A DNA stretch of 64,000 nt from Bradyrhizobium japonicum USDA 6 (GCF_000284375.1 NC_017249.1:8611001-8675000); one strand, 5' to 3'; counted from the stretch's first letter, positions 39,265 to 48,769 are shown. The notes: generated by a model from the sequence alone, not told the origin. A program made the numbers and translations.

Positions 39265-40761
39265 ATGCTATCTGGATGGCGCGACGTCATGACCCGGCAG
39301 CCGTGGCGGATTTCGGCGAAGCTGCTGATCATATCGTCCGTCGTGACGGTGATCGGCTTTTCCGCCATTTGCGTCAACGTCATGCTGGACATGCGCCGCG
39401 GCGAGGAGGCCCTCGCGCGCCAGACGCTGGACAATCTGGCCACCTCCATCGAAGCAGACATCAGCCGCAACATCGAGATCTACGATCTCTCCCTGAAGGC
39501 GGTCGCCAGCAACATGCTGCTGCCTGAGATCAACGCGGTCTCGAAGCCGATCCGTCACCTGATCCTGTTCGACCACGCCACCACGGCGCGGCACTTCGGC
39601 GCCATCCAGGTGTTCGATGCCGAAGGCAGGCTGACCATCGACGCCTCCACGCTCGATCCCCCGCCGGAGAACCGGAGCGAGGAGGATTACTTCAGGGTTC
39701 ATCGCGACGATCCCGACGCCGGCCTCTTCATCAGCCGTCCGATGCTGTTCCGCGGCGCCTATTCCATCGTGCTGAGCCGGCGCATCAGCGATACCGACGG
39801 CGGCTTCCTGGGGGTCGTCACCGGCTCGATCCGCTTCAGCTATTTCCACGAATTGTTCGAGCGCCTGAACCTCGATCCCGATGATACCATCACCGTGCTG
39901 AGGCGCGATCGCACCATCATGATGCGGCGGCCGTTCGATCTCGACGTCATCGGCAAGAATCTGGGGACACAGCAGAGCTGGAAGGCCGACAATCTCAAGG
40001 CCGGCGGGTCCTACGCGGGCCAGGGCCCGGTGGACGCGACGCCGCGCCTCTACGTCCGCAGCACCGGCCCGGGTCCGCTCTTCGTGGTGGCAGGCAAGCC
40101 GCTCGCCGCCGTGTTCGAGCTCTGGCAGAAGGAAGCCTACCGCATCGGCGCGGTGGTCCTGGCGCTCATCCTGTTCATGCTGGCCTCGACGCTGGTGCTC
40201 GCCCGCGAGATCAGCCGGCGCGCCGAAGCCGAGCGCAAGCTCGAGGAGATGGCGACGACGGACGCGCTCACCGGCCTGAAGAACCGCCGCAAGTTCGACC
40301 AGGTCATCGACGCCGAATGGCGCCGCGCGATGCGCCAGAAGACGCCGGTCGCACTGCTGATGATCGATGCCGATCACTTCAAGGCCTACAACGACACGTT
40401 CGGCCATCAGGCCGGCGACCAGGTGCTGGTCGGCATCGCGATCTGCATTTCCGATTCGGTGCGGCGGTCCGGCGACTGCGCCGCGCGCTATGGCGGCGAG
40501 GAATTCGCGGTGCTGCTGCCGAACACGTCGGCCGCCGAGGCCTTCAATATCGCCGAGACGATCCGCGGCAAGGTGCAGGGCTGGTCCGACGACCAGGCGA
40601 CGTCGACGGTCTCCTGCGGCATTGCAGGCTTGGTTCCGACCACCGGCCTGGACTGGCCGGTCCTGGTCGCCGCCGCCGACAAGGCGCTCTATGCGGCGAA
40701 AGCCGGCGGCCGCAACCAGTCCGTGGTCGCCAGCCTTCCGAAGCTGTCGCTGGTGGCGTGA
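39265..40761 (+). CDS. Membrane diguanylate cyclase with PDC/dCACHE-like sensor
   Basis: A 498-residue protein. Two membrane helices (about 20-42 and 293-313) enclose a periplasmic PDC-type sensor domain. A linker (about 314-334) leads to a GGDEF domain with intact RYGGEEFAVLLP. The inhibitory I-site RSGD lies five residues before GGEEF. It should make cyclic-di-GMP in response to an extracellular ligand. It lies about 1.2 kb from the EAL protein gene, on the same strand. Confidence 0.92.
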   Translation: MLSGWRDVMTRQPWRISAKLLIISSVVTVIGFSAICVNVMLDMRRGEEALARQTLDNLATSIEADISRNIEIYDLSLKAVASNMLLPEINAVSKPIRHLILFDHATTARHFGAIQVFDAEGRLTIDASTLDPPPENRSEEDYFRVHRDDPDAGLFISRPMLFRGAYSIVLSRRISDTDGGFLGVVTGSIRFSYFHELFERLNLDPDDTITVLRRDRTIMMRRPFDLDVIGKNLGTQQSWKADNLKAGGSYAGQGPVDATPRLYVRSTGPGPLFVVAGKPLAAVFELWQKEAYRIGAVVLALILFMLASTLVLAREISRRAEAERKLEEMATTDALTGLKNRRKFDQVIDAEWRRAMRQKTPVALLMIDADHFKAYNDTFGHQAGDQVLVGIAICISDSVRRSGDCAARYGGEEFAVLLPNTSAAEAFNIAETIRGKVQGWSDDQATSTVSCGIAGLVPTTGLDWPVLVAAADKALYAAKAGGRNQSVVASLPKLSLVA

Positions 40762-40769
40762 GGCCTCAG

Positions 40770-40910
40770 TGTCGTCCCCGCGAACGCGGGGACCCATACC
40801 GCGGAATCTATCGATCGTTGCCGGCAGCAGTACCGAACGGCGAGTCTTCGCCAAACTACTCCCTGTGATGATGGGTCCCGGATCTGCGCTTCGCTTGTCC
40901 GGGACGACAC
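40770..40910. repeat. Dispersed palindromic repeat (GTCCCGG type)
   Basis: Hairpin GTCCCCGCGAACGCGGGGAC near the left, and GGGTCCCGGATCTGCGCTTC with GTCCGGGACGACAC at the right. Intergenic between convergent genes. Confidence 0.65.
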
Positions 40911-40924
40911 CGAGAGTGTGGCTA

Positions 40925-41800
40925 TTACTGCCCCAGATACTTCTTCATCTCCGCAATCAGCCCATCACGCAGTTCCGGCCGCTTCAGGCCGTAGGCGATG
41001 TTGGCGCGGAGGAAGCCGGGCTTGGAGCCGCAATCATGGCGCTCGCCCTCGAACTCGACGCCGTAGAATTTCTGCGACTTGGCGAGGCCGATCATGGCGT
41101 CGGTGAGCTGGATCTCGCCGCCGGCGCCGCGCTCCTGGGTCTCCAGGATCTTGAAGATCTCCGGCTGGAGGATATAGCGGCCGGTGATGGAGAGGTTGGA
41201 GGGCGCGGTACCCTTGGCCGGCTTCTCGACCATACCGTCGACCTCGAACATCTTGCCGGTGCGCTTGCCGACGCCGCAGATGCCGTATTGATGGGTGAGA
41301 TGGTCGGGCACCGCCTCGACCGCGATGACGTTGGATTTTTCGCCGAGCGTTGAAGCCGTCTCGATCATCTGCTTCAGGCAGCCGGTCGTGTTGAGCACGA
41401 GCTCGTCGGGCAGCACGACCGCGAACGGCTCGTTGCCGACGATGTCGCGCGCGCACCAGACCGCGTGGCCGAGGCCGAGCGGCGCCTGCTGGCGGGTGAA
41501 GCTGACGGCGCCGGCCTCCGGCTGGTTCTGCGCCAGGATGTCCTGCTCGGCCTTCTTGCCGCGCGCGGCGAGCGTCGCGTCGAGCTCGAACATCTTGTCG
41601 AAATGATCTTCGATGACGTTTTTGTTGCGGCCGGTGACGAAGATGAAATGCTCGATGCCGGCTTCCCTCGCCTCGTCATAGACGTACTGGATCAGCGGCT
41701 TGTCGACGATGGTCAGCATTTCCTTCGGCATCGCCTTGGTGGCGGGCAGGACGCGGGTGCCGAGGCCGGCGACGGGGAATACGGCTTTGCGAATTTTCAT
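40925..41800 (-). CDS. galU: UTP-glucose-1-phosphate uridylyltransferase
   Basis: A 291-residue nucleotidyltransferase making UDP-glucose for exopolysaccharide, lipopolysaccharide and glucan synthesis. It has FPVAGLGTRVLPATKAMPKE at the N terminus, IVDKPLIQYVYDEA, PLGLGHAVWCA and the VEKPAKGTAPSNL segment. The ATG at 41800 fits the family's N terminus, although the frame is open further upstream. Confidence 0.96.
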   Translation of the reverse strand: MKIRKAVFPVAGLGTRVLPATKAMPKEMLTIVDKPLIQYVYDEAREAGIEHFIFVTGRNKNVIEDHFDKMFELDATLAARGKKAEQDILAQNQPEAGAVSFTRQQAPLGLGHAVWCARDIVGNEPFAVVLPDELVLNTTGCLKQMIETASTLGEKSNVIAVEAVPDHLTHQYGICGVGKRTGKMFEVDGMVEKPAKGTAPSNLSITGRYILQPEIFKILETQERGAGGEIQLTDAMIGLAKSQKFYGVEFEGERHDCGSKPGFLRANIAYGLKRPELRDGLIAEMKKYLGQ

Positions 41801-42002
41801 GGGACAGATCGAATACCTGAGGACGTGAAGGGAGCAATGGTATCTTGCTAGCTTGTTTGCAGCCGCTAACAAAGGCGGATGTGGGGCCTCGCGCTCACAG
41901 AGTTGAGAAAAAGGCCGACACCAAAATTTCACCTTTGTTAAGCTATTGGCAACCGGTACCGGGCCTCCTGAAGGCGGGGATTTTCGGCCGGACAGGTAGG
42001 GT

Positions 42003-43388
42003 ATGATGCAATCAGTGGCAGCGCCGGCGAAACGTGCTGGATTTGTGACCGGCGCAATGATGCTTGCGACCGCTGTGCTGCTGCCTGTCAGCGCGAACGC
42101 CCAGGCGCAGAACGGCTTGTCGAACCTGTTCGGCGGCATTTTCTCCGGCCCGAATCCGGCGCCCTCGCAAGCCCCGCCCGGCCCCGGCGGCGCGCTGCCC
42201 TGGACCGGCGAGGACGGCGCCTCCGGTCATCCGCTGATGACGGCCGCCGCGATCCGCGAGGCGGCCGCCAACTTCAACAATTGCGTCGCGGGGATGTGGC
42301 CCGATGCCGCACGCCGCAACATCACGCAGGAGAATTTCCAGCGCTTCACGGCCGGGCTCACACCCGATCTACGCATCATGGACCTGATGGATTCGCAGCC
42401 GGAGTTCACCAAGTCGATCTGGGATTATCTCGACATCCTCGTGAACGACAACCGCCTCGCCAAGGGTCGCGAGGTCCTCGCCAAATACAAGGCGCAGTTC
42501 GACGCCACCGAAAAGGCCACCGGCGTCGACCGCTATATTATCGCCTCGATCTGGGGCATCGAGTCCAATTACTCGACGCAGATGGGCGACCGCAGCGTGC
42601 TGCAGTCGACCGCGACGCTCGCCTGCATCGGCCGCCGCCAGGCCTATTTCAAGGACGAGTTTCTCTCCGCGCTGGAGATCCTCAACCGCGGCGATCTCAG
42701 GCCTGAGCAGATGCGCGGCTCCTGGGCCGGTGCCTTCGGCCCGACCCAGTTCATGCCGACCGCGTTCAAGCGCTTTGCCGTGGATGGCGATGGCGACGGA
42801 CGGCGCGACGTCGTCGACAATCCCAGTGATCTGATCGCCTCGACCGCCAACAATCTGAAGAAGGACGGCTGGCAGGCCGGCCAGACCTGGGGCTACGAGG
42901 TCGTGGTGCCCCAGGGCTTCAACTACATGCTGGCCGATCGCGCCAAGGCGATGACGATGGCGCAGTGGGAGAAGCTCGGGCTCAAGCGCCCGGCCAACCA
43001 GCCCTTCCCGCATCCGGCCGAGAAAGCCTATCTGCTGGCGCCCGCCGGGGCGCAGGGCCCGGGCTTCCTGATGCTGCAGAATTACCGCGTCATCATGAAG
43101 TACAACCCGGCCGAGGCCTATGCGCTGGCGATCGGCCATTTCGCCGACCGCCTGCGCGGCGGCCAGCCCTTCGTGCAGCCCTGGCCGCGGCAGGAGCGCG
43201 AGCTGTCCCGCACCGAGCGGCTGGAACTCCAGCAGCTGCTGGCCCAGCGCGGCTTCTACAAGGGCACCCCGGACGGCCAGTTCGGCGGCCAGACCCGGGA
43301 GGCGCTGCGCAATTTCCAGGCCTCGATCGGGGTCCCCGCCGACGGATTTGCCTCCTCCGACGTGCTGGATCGGCTCCGAGGACGGTAA
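42003..43388 (+). CDS. Lytic murein transglycosylase (MltB type) with peptidoglycan-binding domain
   Basis: A 461-residue periplasmic enzyme cleaving the glycan strands of peptidoglycan. The signal peptide ends at about residue 34 (SANAQAQ). The SLT_2 catalytic domain (about 75-370) holds the catalytic Glu in IWGIESNYS and the GAFGPTQFMPTAF motif. A C-terminal PG_binding_1 domain (about 400-458) has LLAQRGFYKGTPDGQFG. It diverges from galU across a 200-base region. Confidence 0.93.
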   Translation: MMQSVAAPAKRAGFVTGAMMLATAVLLPVSANAQAQNGLSNLFGGIFSGPNPAPSQAPPGPGGALPWTGEDGASGHPLMTAAAIREAAANFNNCVAGMWPDAARRNITQENFQRFTAGLTPDLRIMDLMDSQPEFTKSIWDYLDILVNDNRLAKGREVLAKYKAQFDATEKATGVDRYIIASIWGIESNYSTQMGDRSVLQSTATLACIGRRQAYFKDEFLSALEILNRGDLRPEQMRGSWAGAFGPTQFMPTAFKRFAVDGDGDGRRDVVDNPSDLIASTANNLKKDGWQAGQTWGYEVVVPQGFNYMLADRAKAMTMAQWEKLGLKRPANQPFPHPAEKAYLLAPAGAQGPGFLMLQNYRVIMKYNPAEAYALAIGHFADRLRGGQPFVQPWPRQERELSRTERLELQQLLAQRGFYKGTPDGQFGGQTREALRNFQASIGVPADGFASSDVLDRLRGR

Positions 43389-43560
43389 AACCGCCCCGAA
43401 AGTAGCCCTGAACAGGGATTTTGCCCGATCGCCTTGACCGGGACGGCTGTTCCCCGGTGTATGGCAGAAGAATCTGCAAAGAGAATCTGCCCGTTGGGCG
43501 CCCAATTCCGTTATTATATCGAGCCTGTCCCAATTCCCCATTGCGCGTGCCTGAGATCGC

Positions 43561-45264
43561 ATGTCGAAGCCAAAGTCTTTCTTCAAGGCGCTGACCGAGA
43601 CCGGCCCGTTGATCGCGCTGGGGACGGCGCTTGCGATCCTGGTCTCGGTCGCGGGACCCGCCTCGGCGCAGTTCTTCAACTTCCCCGGCTTCGGCGGCCC
43701 GCCGCAGCGGCAGGCCCCGCCACCGCGGAACGGCGGAGGCGGCGGCTGGTTCGGCGGCGACTTCTTCGCGCCATTCCAGCAGCAACAGCCGCAGGCGCCG
43801 CGCCAGGATTTTTCGCGCGCGCCGGCACCTAGCAAGCGCGACACCACGCCCGACAAGAATGTGCTGGTGATCGGCGACGCCATGGCCGACTGGCTCGCCT
43901 ACGGCCTCGAAGACGCCTACACCGAGCAGCCCGACATGGGCGTGATCCGCAAGCACAAGACCACGTCCGGGCTGATCAAGTACCAGCCGAAGGGTGAGCC
44001 CGCGGACTGGGCAGCGGCAGCGAAGGGCATCCTCGAGACCGAGAAGCCCGACGTCATCGTCGTCATGCTCGGCCTCAACGACCGCATCTCGATCCGCGAG
44101 GCCGCGCCCGACAAGGCGACGGACAAGGACAAGAAGAACGATAAGGGCGCGCGCGCCAAGCCGCAAGGCAAGCCAGGCGACAAGGCCGGCGACGCCAAAC
44201 CTGATTCCGCCGCCAAGCCGGATGACAAGCCCGCCGACGCCGACCTGCCGCAGGACGACGCCGACAACGCCGACACCCCGGCGGCCGCAGCGCCCGAGAA
44301 GACCGCGCGCAACCCGAACGGCCTCTACGAATTCCGCGACGAGCGCTGGGTCGAGCTCTACGGCAAGAAGATCGAGGAGCTGGCCAACGTCCTTAAATCC
44401 AAGGGCGTGCCGGTGCTCTGGGTCGGCCTGCCCGCGATCCGCGGCCCCAAGGGCACGGCGGACATGCTGTTCCTGGATTCGCTCTATCGCGAAGGCGCGG
44501 CCAAGGCCGGCATCACCTATGTCGATGTCTGGGACGGCTTTGTCGACGAAGCCGGCCGCTTCCTCCAGAAGGGCCCGGACTTCGAAGGCCAGATCCGCCA
44601 GCTCCGCAGCTATGACGGCGTCTATTTCACAAAGGCCGGCGCACGCAAGCTCGCCCACTATGTCGAGCGTGAGATCACGCGCCTGCTCGCCGGACGCTCC
44701 GGCCCGATTGCGTTGCCGAGCGAGCCTGCGACCCCCGACACCAGCGCCGAGCCCGGCAAGCCCGCGCCGCGGCCGCTGGCGGGACCGATCGTGCCGCTGG
44801 TGGCAGCTTCGATCTCGACCGATCAATTGCTGGGCGGACCGGGTTCGCGTCCCGCCGCGGTCGATGCGCTCGCCGCGAAGACGATGGTGAAGGGTGAGCC
44901 ACTGGCCGCGCCCGCCGGCCGTGCCGATGATTATGCCTGGCCGCGCCGCGAAGTCGGCCGCGAGCAGGCCAAGGGCGATACGCCGATGGCTACGACGACG
45001 CCGGATGGTGGTGCTGCTGCTCCCGGTGTGCCAAGCGCTGCCGCCGCGATCGCGCCGCCCAGACTCGCGCCGAAGAAGCCGCCGGTGGTGCAGCAGCCGC
45101 AGCAGCCGGCCCAGGCATCGCCGTCGTTCCGCGATTTCTTCGGCTTCGGCTCTCCGCAGCCGCCGCCGCGTCAATTCGCGCCGGCGCCGCGCAATCCGTA
45201 TCCCAATCCCGCGATCCCGCGCCCGCCTGGTAACGTCGGGCGATCGGCGGAGATGTTCAGGTAG
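43561..45264 (+). CDS. DUF459 SGNH-fold protein with probable loss of catalytic residues
   Basis: A 567-residue exported protein: signal peptide (about 1-36), Gln/Pro/Gly-rich stretch, SGNH/GDSL-like domain (about 98-375) and a Pro/Ala-rich C-terminal tail. The first motif reads VLVIGDAMADWLAYG, with Ala where the nucleophilic Ser of GDS is expected. The third motif MLGLNDR is kept. The last motif reads DGVYFTKAG, with Tyr where the catalytic His is expected. An Asp/Lys/Ala-rich insertion (about 180-250) interrupts the fold. It may be a non-catalytic member of the DUF459 family. Confidence 0.85.
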   Translation: MSKPKSFFKALTETGPLIALGTALAILVSVAGPASAQFFNFPGFGGPPQRQAPPPRNGGGGGWFGGDFFAPFQQQQPQAPRQDFSRAPAPSKRDTTPDKNVLVIGDAMADWLAYGLEDAYTEQPDMGVIRKHKTTSGLIKYQPKGEPADWAAAAKGILETEKPDVIVVMLGLNDRISIREAAPDKATDKDKKNDKGARAKPQGKPGDKAGDAKPDSAAKPDDKPADADLPQDDADNADTPAAAAPEKTARNPNGLYEFRDERWVELYGKKIEELANVLKSKGVPVLWVGLPAIRGPKGTADMLFLDSLYREGAAKAGITYVDVWDGFVDEAGRFLQKGPDFEGQIRQLRSYDGVYFTKAGARKLAHYVEREITRLLAGRSGPIALPSEPATPDTSAEPGKPAPRPLAGPIVPLVAASISTDQLLGGPGSRPAAVDALAAKTMVKGEPLAAPAGRADDYAWPRREVGREQAKGDTPMATTTPDGGAAAPGVPSAAAAIAPPRLAPKKPPVVQQPQQPAQASPSFRDFFGFGSPQPPPRQFAPAPRNPYPNPAIPRPPGNVGRSAEMFR

Positions 45265-45280
45265 TTTTTCTGAATTGAGA

Positions 45281-45435
45281 TCTCGTGTCCCGGACGCGCT
45301 GCAGCGTGTAACGCTGCTGCGCAGAGCCGGGATCGAGCATTGCAACACTCACAAAAGCGGGCCCCGGCTCAGCAAAGCGGCGTTACCGGACGATGCTACG
45401 CATCGCCCAGGCTGCATTGCGTCCGGGGCACGAGA
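45281..45435. repeat. Dispersed palindromic repeat (GTCCCGG type)
   Basis: TCTCGTGTCCCGGACGC and GCGTCCGGGGCACGAGA form the outer arms. GCAGCGTGTAACGCTGC forms an inner hairpin. Intergenic, between convergent genes. Confidence 0.7.
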
Positions 45436-45450
45436 GACGGGAGCTTTGGC

Positions 45451-45825
45451 TCAGCCGTAATAGCGCCAGCGCGGCGGCGGGCGACGGGCCGGACGCGACA
45501 TCAGAAGCGCGAGTGCGAAGCCGATCCCGCCGGCGATCAGCAGCGCACCGAGCGGATTGTCCTGTACCTTCTTGGCAAGCGCCTGCGAACCGTCACGCAA
45601 GGTCTCGGCCGGCTTATCGTAGGCATCCTTGGCGTAGCCCGCCGCCGTCTCGCCGGCGTCGCGCACGGCATCCTTGGCCTGGCCGTAGAGGTTCTGCACG
45701 GTGCCGGCGGCTTCCCGCGCCTTTCCTGACGCCTGTGTCTGCGCATCGCCAGCGAGATCACCGACGGCGCTTTCTGCGCGCCCAGCGAATTCCTTGGCCG
45801 ATCCGACGATCCGATCCTTGTCCAT
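45451..45825 (-). CDS. CsbD-like stress protein with membrane anchor
   Basis: A 124-residue protein. The N-terminal CsbD-like region (MDKDRIVGSAKEFAGR, VGDLAGDAQTQASGKAREAAG) is followed by Ala/Asp-rich amphipathic repeats. A C-terminal membrane helix (PLGALLIAGGIGFALALLM) and a basic tail (RPARRPPPRWRYYG) follow. CsbD proteins are associated with general stress in other bacteria. Function is not defined. Confidence 0.85.
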   Translation of the reverse strand: MDKDRIVGSAKEFAGRAESAVGDLAGDAQTQASGKAREAAGTVQNLYGQAKDAVRDAGETAAGYAKDAYDKPAETLRDGSQALAKKVQDNPLGALLIAGGIGFALALLMSRPARRPPPRWRYYG

Positions 45826-45961
45826 GTTGCTCCTCCTCGGGGGTCAGCCCAAGTAACCGATCAGGAGCAGCGCGGTTCCAAGCTTCTGCGAAAGTGTGTA
45901 GGCCGGATTGCGCTCCCGCCTGCGCTCTTCGGGCTACGGCGGGCCGGTCGCGGCATCCGGG

Positions 45962-46699
45962 CTACAGGATGAGCCCGCCATCGACCACCAGCGTCTGGCC
46001 AATGATGTAGGACGACAGCGGCGAGGCCAGGAACAGCGCCGCGCCCGCCATGTCAGCCGGCGTGCCCAATCGCCGCAGCGGAATGCGTGACAACGCACCT
46101 TCGAGCCGCTTGGGATTGTCGGTGGTCACCTTCGTCATCTTGGTGTCGACGAGGCCGGGCGCGATACCGTTGACGCGGATGCCATCCTCGGCCCAGGCCT
46201 CGCCCAGCGTCCGCGTCAATCCGACTGCGCCGGTCTTCGAGGCGTTGTAGGCGGGATTGCCCATGGTGGAATGATAGGCTGCGGTCGAGGACACCATGAT
46301 CAGCGCGCCCTTGCTATCGCGCAGCATGGAGTGAAACCGCGTCGCGCAGGCCATCAGGCTCATCAGATTGACCTCGACGACCTTGCGGAAGCCGGCCATC
46401 TCGAACTCACCGCGGCGATAGAGCACCGCGCCCTGCGCGAGCACGAGCACATCGAGATGATCGAAGGACGGTGTGAACGCTTCCACCGCGCCGGCGTTGC
46501 CGACGTCGAGCTGTGCATAGGAAAGACCCGTGAGATCGGAGCCTTCTTGCGCCGAATATTCCGCGGGATGAGCACGCGTGCCGCAGACCGCAACAGCGGC
46601 ACCCCTGGCACGAAAGGCTTGCGCGATGCCGTTGCCGATGCCGCTGGACCCGCCGACCACCAGCACCTGCTTGCCTGAGAAATCGAGCTCGTTCGCCAT
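45962..46699 (-). CDS. SDR-family oxidoreductase
   Basis: A 245-residue short-chain dehydrogenase. The cofactor motif is VVGGSSGIGNGIAQAF (about 12-27). The catalytic Ser lies in MVSSTAAYHS, and Tyr and Lys lie in AYNASKTG. PGLVDTKM is typical. GGGGAGG lies before the ATG at 46699. It is divergent from a second SDR gene and a TauD/TfdA dioxygenase, so the three may belong to one catabolic pathway. Substrate unknown. Confidence 0.92.
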   Translation of the reverse strand: MANELDFSGKQVLVVGGSSGIGNGIAQAFRARGAAVAVCGTRAHPAEYSAQEGSDLTGLSYAQLDVGNAGAVEAFTPSFDHLDVLVLAQGAVLYRRGEFEMAGFRKVVEVNLMSLMACATRFHSMLRDSKGALIMVSSTAAYHSTMGNPAYNASKTGAVGLTRTLGEAWAEDGIRVNGIAPGLVDTKMTKVTTDNPKRLEGALSRIPLRRLGTPADMAGAALFLASPLSSYIIGQTLVVDGGLIL

Positions 46700-46797
46700 C
46701 GCGGCCTCCCCTTTTGTTTTGCTTGTTTGACCTGTCTGCGGATCGATGCCAGCCTTGTCCATCTCATAACAAGAAACAAGAGACGCGAGGAAACGGC

Positions 46798-47577
46798 ATG
46801 TCCGAATTCAAGGAGCTCAGCCGGTCGGTGAAGGGCCTGACCGTTCTCGTCACGGGCGCGGCGAGCGGCATGGGGCGCGCGACCGCGCGCGTGTTCGCCG
46901 CTGAAGGCGCGAACGTCGCCGTCACCGACTTTGATGAACAGGGCGCGCTGTCCGTTGCCAAGGAGATTGCCGCGAACGCCGGATCAGCGAAGGCGTGGAA
47001 GCTCGATGTCGCCGATGGCGGCGAGATCAAGCGCGTGGTTGGCGAGGTCGCGGCGCATTTCGGCGGGCTCGACATCATCGTCAACAATGCCGGCATCTCC
47101 GTGCGCGTCGCGATCGACGACGAGGCTTACGAAGATGCCTGGGCCAGGGGCATCGCGGTCATGCTGACGGCGCATCCGCGCATCATCCGCGCTGCGCTGC
47201 CACACCTGCGCAAGTCGAAGAGCCCGCGCATCGTCAACATCGCCTCGACCGAGGCGCTCGGCGCCACCGCATTGCACAGCCCCTATTCGGCAGCGAAGGG
47301 CGGTGTGGCGAGCCTCACGCGCTCGCTCGCCGTCGAGCTCGGCCGCGAGGGCATCACGGTCAACTGCATCTGCCCGGGCCCGATCCGCACCGCCATCACC
47401 GACCGCATCTCCGAAGAGCACAAGACCATCTACGCCAAGCGCCGCACCGCACTCGGCCGTTACGGCGACCCCGAGGAGGTCGCGCATATGACGCTGAGCC
47501 TGTGCCTGCCGGCGGCGTCTTTCCTCACCGGCGCGGTGATCCCTGTCGACGGAGGCCTGATGGCGCGCAACGCGTGA
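46798..47577 (+). CDS. SDR-family oxidoreductase
   Basis: A 259-residue short-chain dehydrogenase. The cofactor motif is VTGAASGMGRATARVF. NNAG is present, the catalytic Ser lies in NIASTEALG and the catalytic Tyr/Lys in PYSAAKGG. The end is PVDGGLMARNA. GAGG lies before the ATG at 46798. It is followed after 113 bases by the dioxygenase gene on the same strand. Confidence 0.93.
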   Translation: MSEFKELSRSVKGLTVLVTGAASGMGRATARVFAAEGANVAVTDFDEQGALSVAKEIAANAGSAKAWKLDVADGGEIKRVVGEVAAHFGGLDIIVNNAGISVRVAIDDEAYEDAWARGIAVMLTAHPRIIRAALPHLRKSKSPRIVNIASTEALGATALHSPYSAAKGGVASLTRSLAVELGREGITVNCICPGPIRTAITDRISEEHKTIYAKRRTALGRYGDPEEVAHMTLSLCLPAASFLTGAVIPVDGGLMARNA

Positions 47578-47690
47578 GAGCCATAACGCTTGAGAGATAT
47601 GCGCGCCGAGCGTTGACAACGCCGGTCGCGGGAGTAGCTTTTTCACCGGCAGAGCGGGACCAACCGCTCGCGGTTCGCGGGAGAAACACC

Positions 47691-48578
47691 ATGACGATCG
47701 CCATCCGGCAGCTTCAGAAACATTTTGTCGGCGAGGTTTCCGGCCTCGACCTGCAAAAGCCTCTCACCGAGGCCGAGGCGCGCGAGGTCGAGGCTGCCAT
47801 GGACAAATATGCGGTGCTGGTCTTCCACGACCAGGACATCACCGACGAGCAGCAGATGGCCTTCGCGCTGAATTTCGGCCAGCGCGAGGACGCGCGCGGC
47901 GGCACCGTGACCAAGGAGAAGGACTACCGGCTCCAATCGGGCCTCAACGACGTCTCCAATCTCGGCAAGGATGGCAAGCCGCTGGCGAAGGACAGCCGCG
48001 CGCATCTGTTCAATCTCGGCAACTGCCTGTGGCATTCCGACAGCTCGTTTCGCCCGATCCCCGCGAAATTCTCGCTGCTGTCGGCGCGGGTGGTGAACCC
48101 GAAGGGCGGCAATACCGAGTTCGCCGACATGCGCGCGGCCTATGACGCGCTCGATGACGACACCAAGGCGGAGATCGAGGATCTCGTCTGCGAGCACTCG
48201 CTGATGTATTCGCGGGGATCGCTCGGCTTCACCGAGTACACCGACGACGAAAAGCAGATGTTCAAGCCGGTGCTGCAACGGCTGGTGCGGACGCACCCAG
48301 TGCATCGCCGCAAGTCGCTCTATCTTTCATCGCATGCCGGCAGAATCGTCAGCATGAGCGTCCCCGAAGGCCGGCTGCTGCTGCGCGATCTGAACGAGCA
48401 TGCGACGAACGCAGAGTTCGTCTACGTCCACAAATGGAAGCTGCATGATCTCGTGATGTGGGACAACCGCCAGACCATGCATCGCGTCCGCCGCTACGAC
48501 CAGTCCCAGCCCCGCGACATGCGCCGCGCGACGGTGGCGGGGACAGAGCCGACGGTACAGCAGCAGGCGGCGGAATAG
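47691..48578 (+). CDS. TauD/TfdA-family 2-oxoglutarate dioxygenase
   Basis: A 295-residue Fe(II)/2-oxoglutarate dioxygenase. The metal-binding HxD lies in LWHSDSSFRPIP (about 111) and the distal His in WDNRQTMHRVRRYD (about 263). The N terminus MTIAIRQLQKHFVGEVSGLD is typical of TfdA-like enzymes. TfdA-alpha forms in Bradyrhizobium are known to attack 2,4-D-type aryl ethers, but the natural substrate here cannot be told. The long open frame from 46995 is a shadow of the SDR gene. Confidence 0.9.
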   Translation: MTIAIRQLQKHFVGEVSGLDLQKPLTEAEAREVEAAMDKYAVLVFHDQDITDEQQMAFALNFGQREDARGGTVTKEKDYRLQSGLNDVSNLGKDGKPLAKDSRAHLFNLGNCLWHSDSSFRPIPAKFSLLSARVVNPKGGNTEFADMRAAYDALDDDTKAEIEDLVCEHSLMYSRGSLGFTEYTDDEKQMFKPVLQRLVRTHPVHRRKSLYLSSHAGRIVSMSVPEGRLLLRDLNEHATNAEFVYVHKWKLHDLVMWDNRQTMHRVRRYDQSQPRDMRRATVAGTEPTVQQQAAE

Positions 48579-48601
48579 GCGTCACACCCCGTCGGACGTG
48601 G

Positions 48602-48769
48602 TCATCGCCCGGTTTGACCGGGCGATCCAGTACTCCGAGACGGTTGTGATGGAATCGATAGGCCGCGGCGTACTGGATGCCCCGGTCCCGGCTCCGCCAA
48701 GGCTACGCCGGGCCACAAGCTCGCTGGGCCGCCGAAGCTTCAGCGAAGGCGGCAAGCCGGGGCACGACA
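48602..48769. repeat. Dispersed palindromic repeat (GTACTGGATGCCCCGG type)
   Basis: CATCGCCCGG and CCGGGCGATC form the first hairpin, followed by GCGTACTGGATGCCCCGG. A longer variable part ends in CCGGGGCACGAC. It is intergenic, between convergent genes. Confidence 0.65.

Noticed and set aside
40925..42139. Long minus-strand frame extending galU upstream by 113 residues
   Set aside because: The known GalU N terminus MKIRKAVFPVAGLGTR starts at 41800. The extension overlaps the divergent transglycosylase gene and has no family match.
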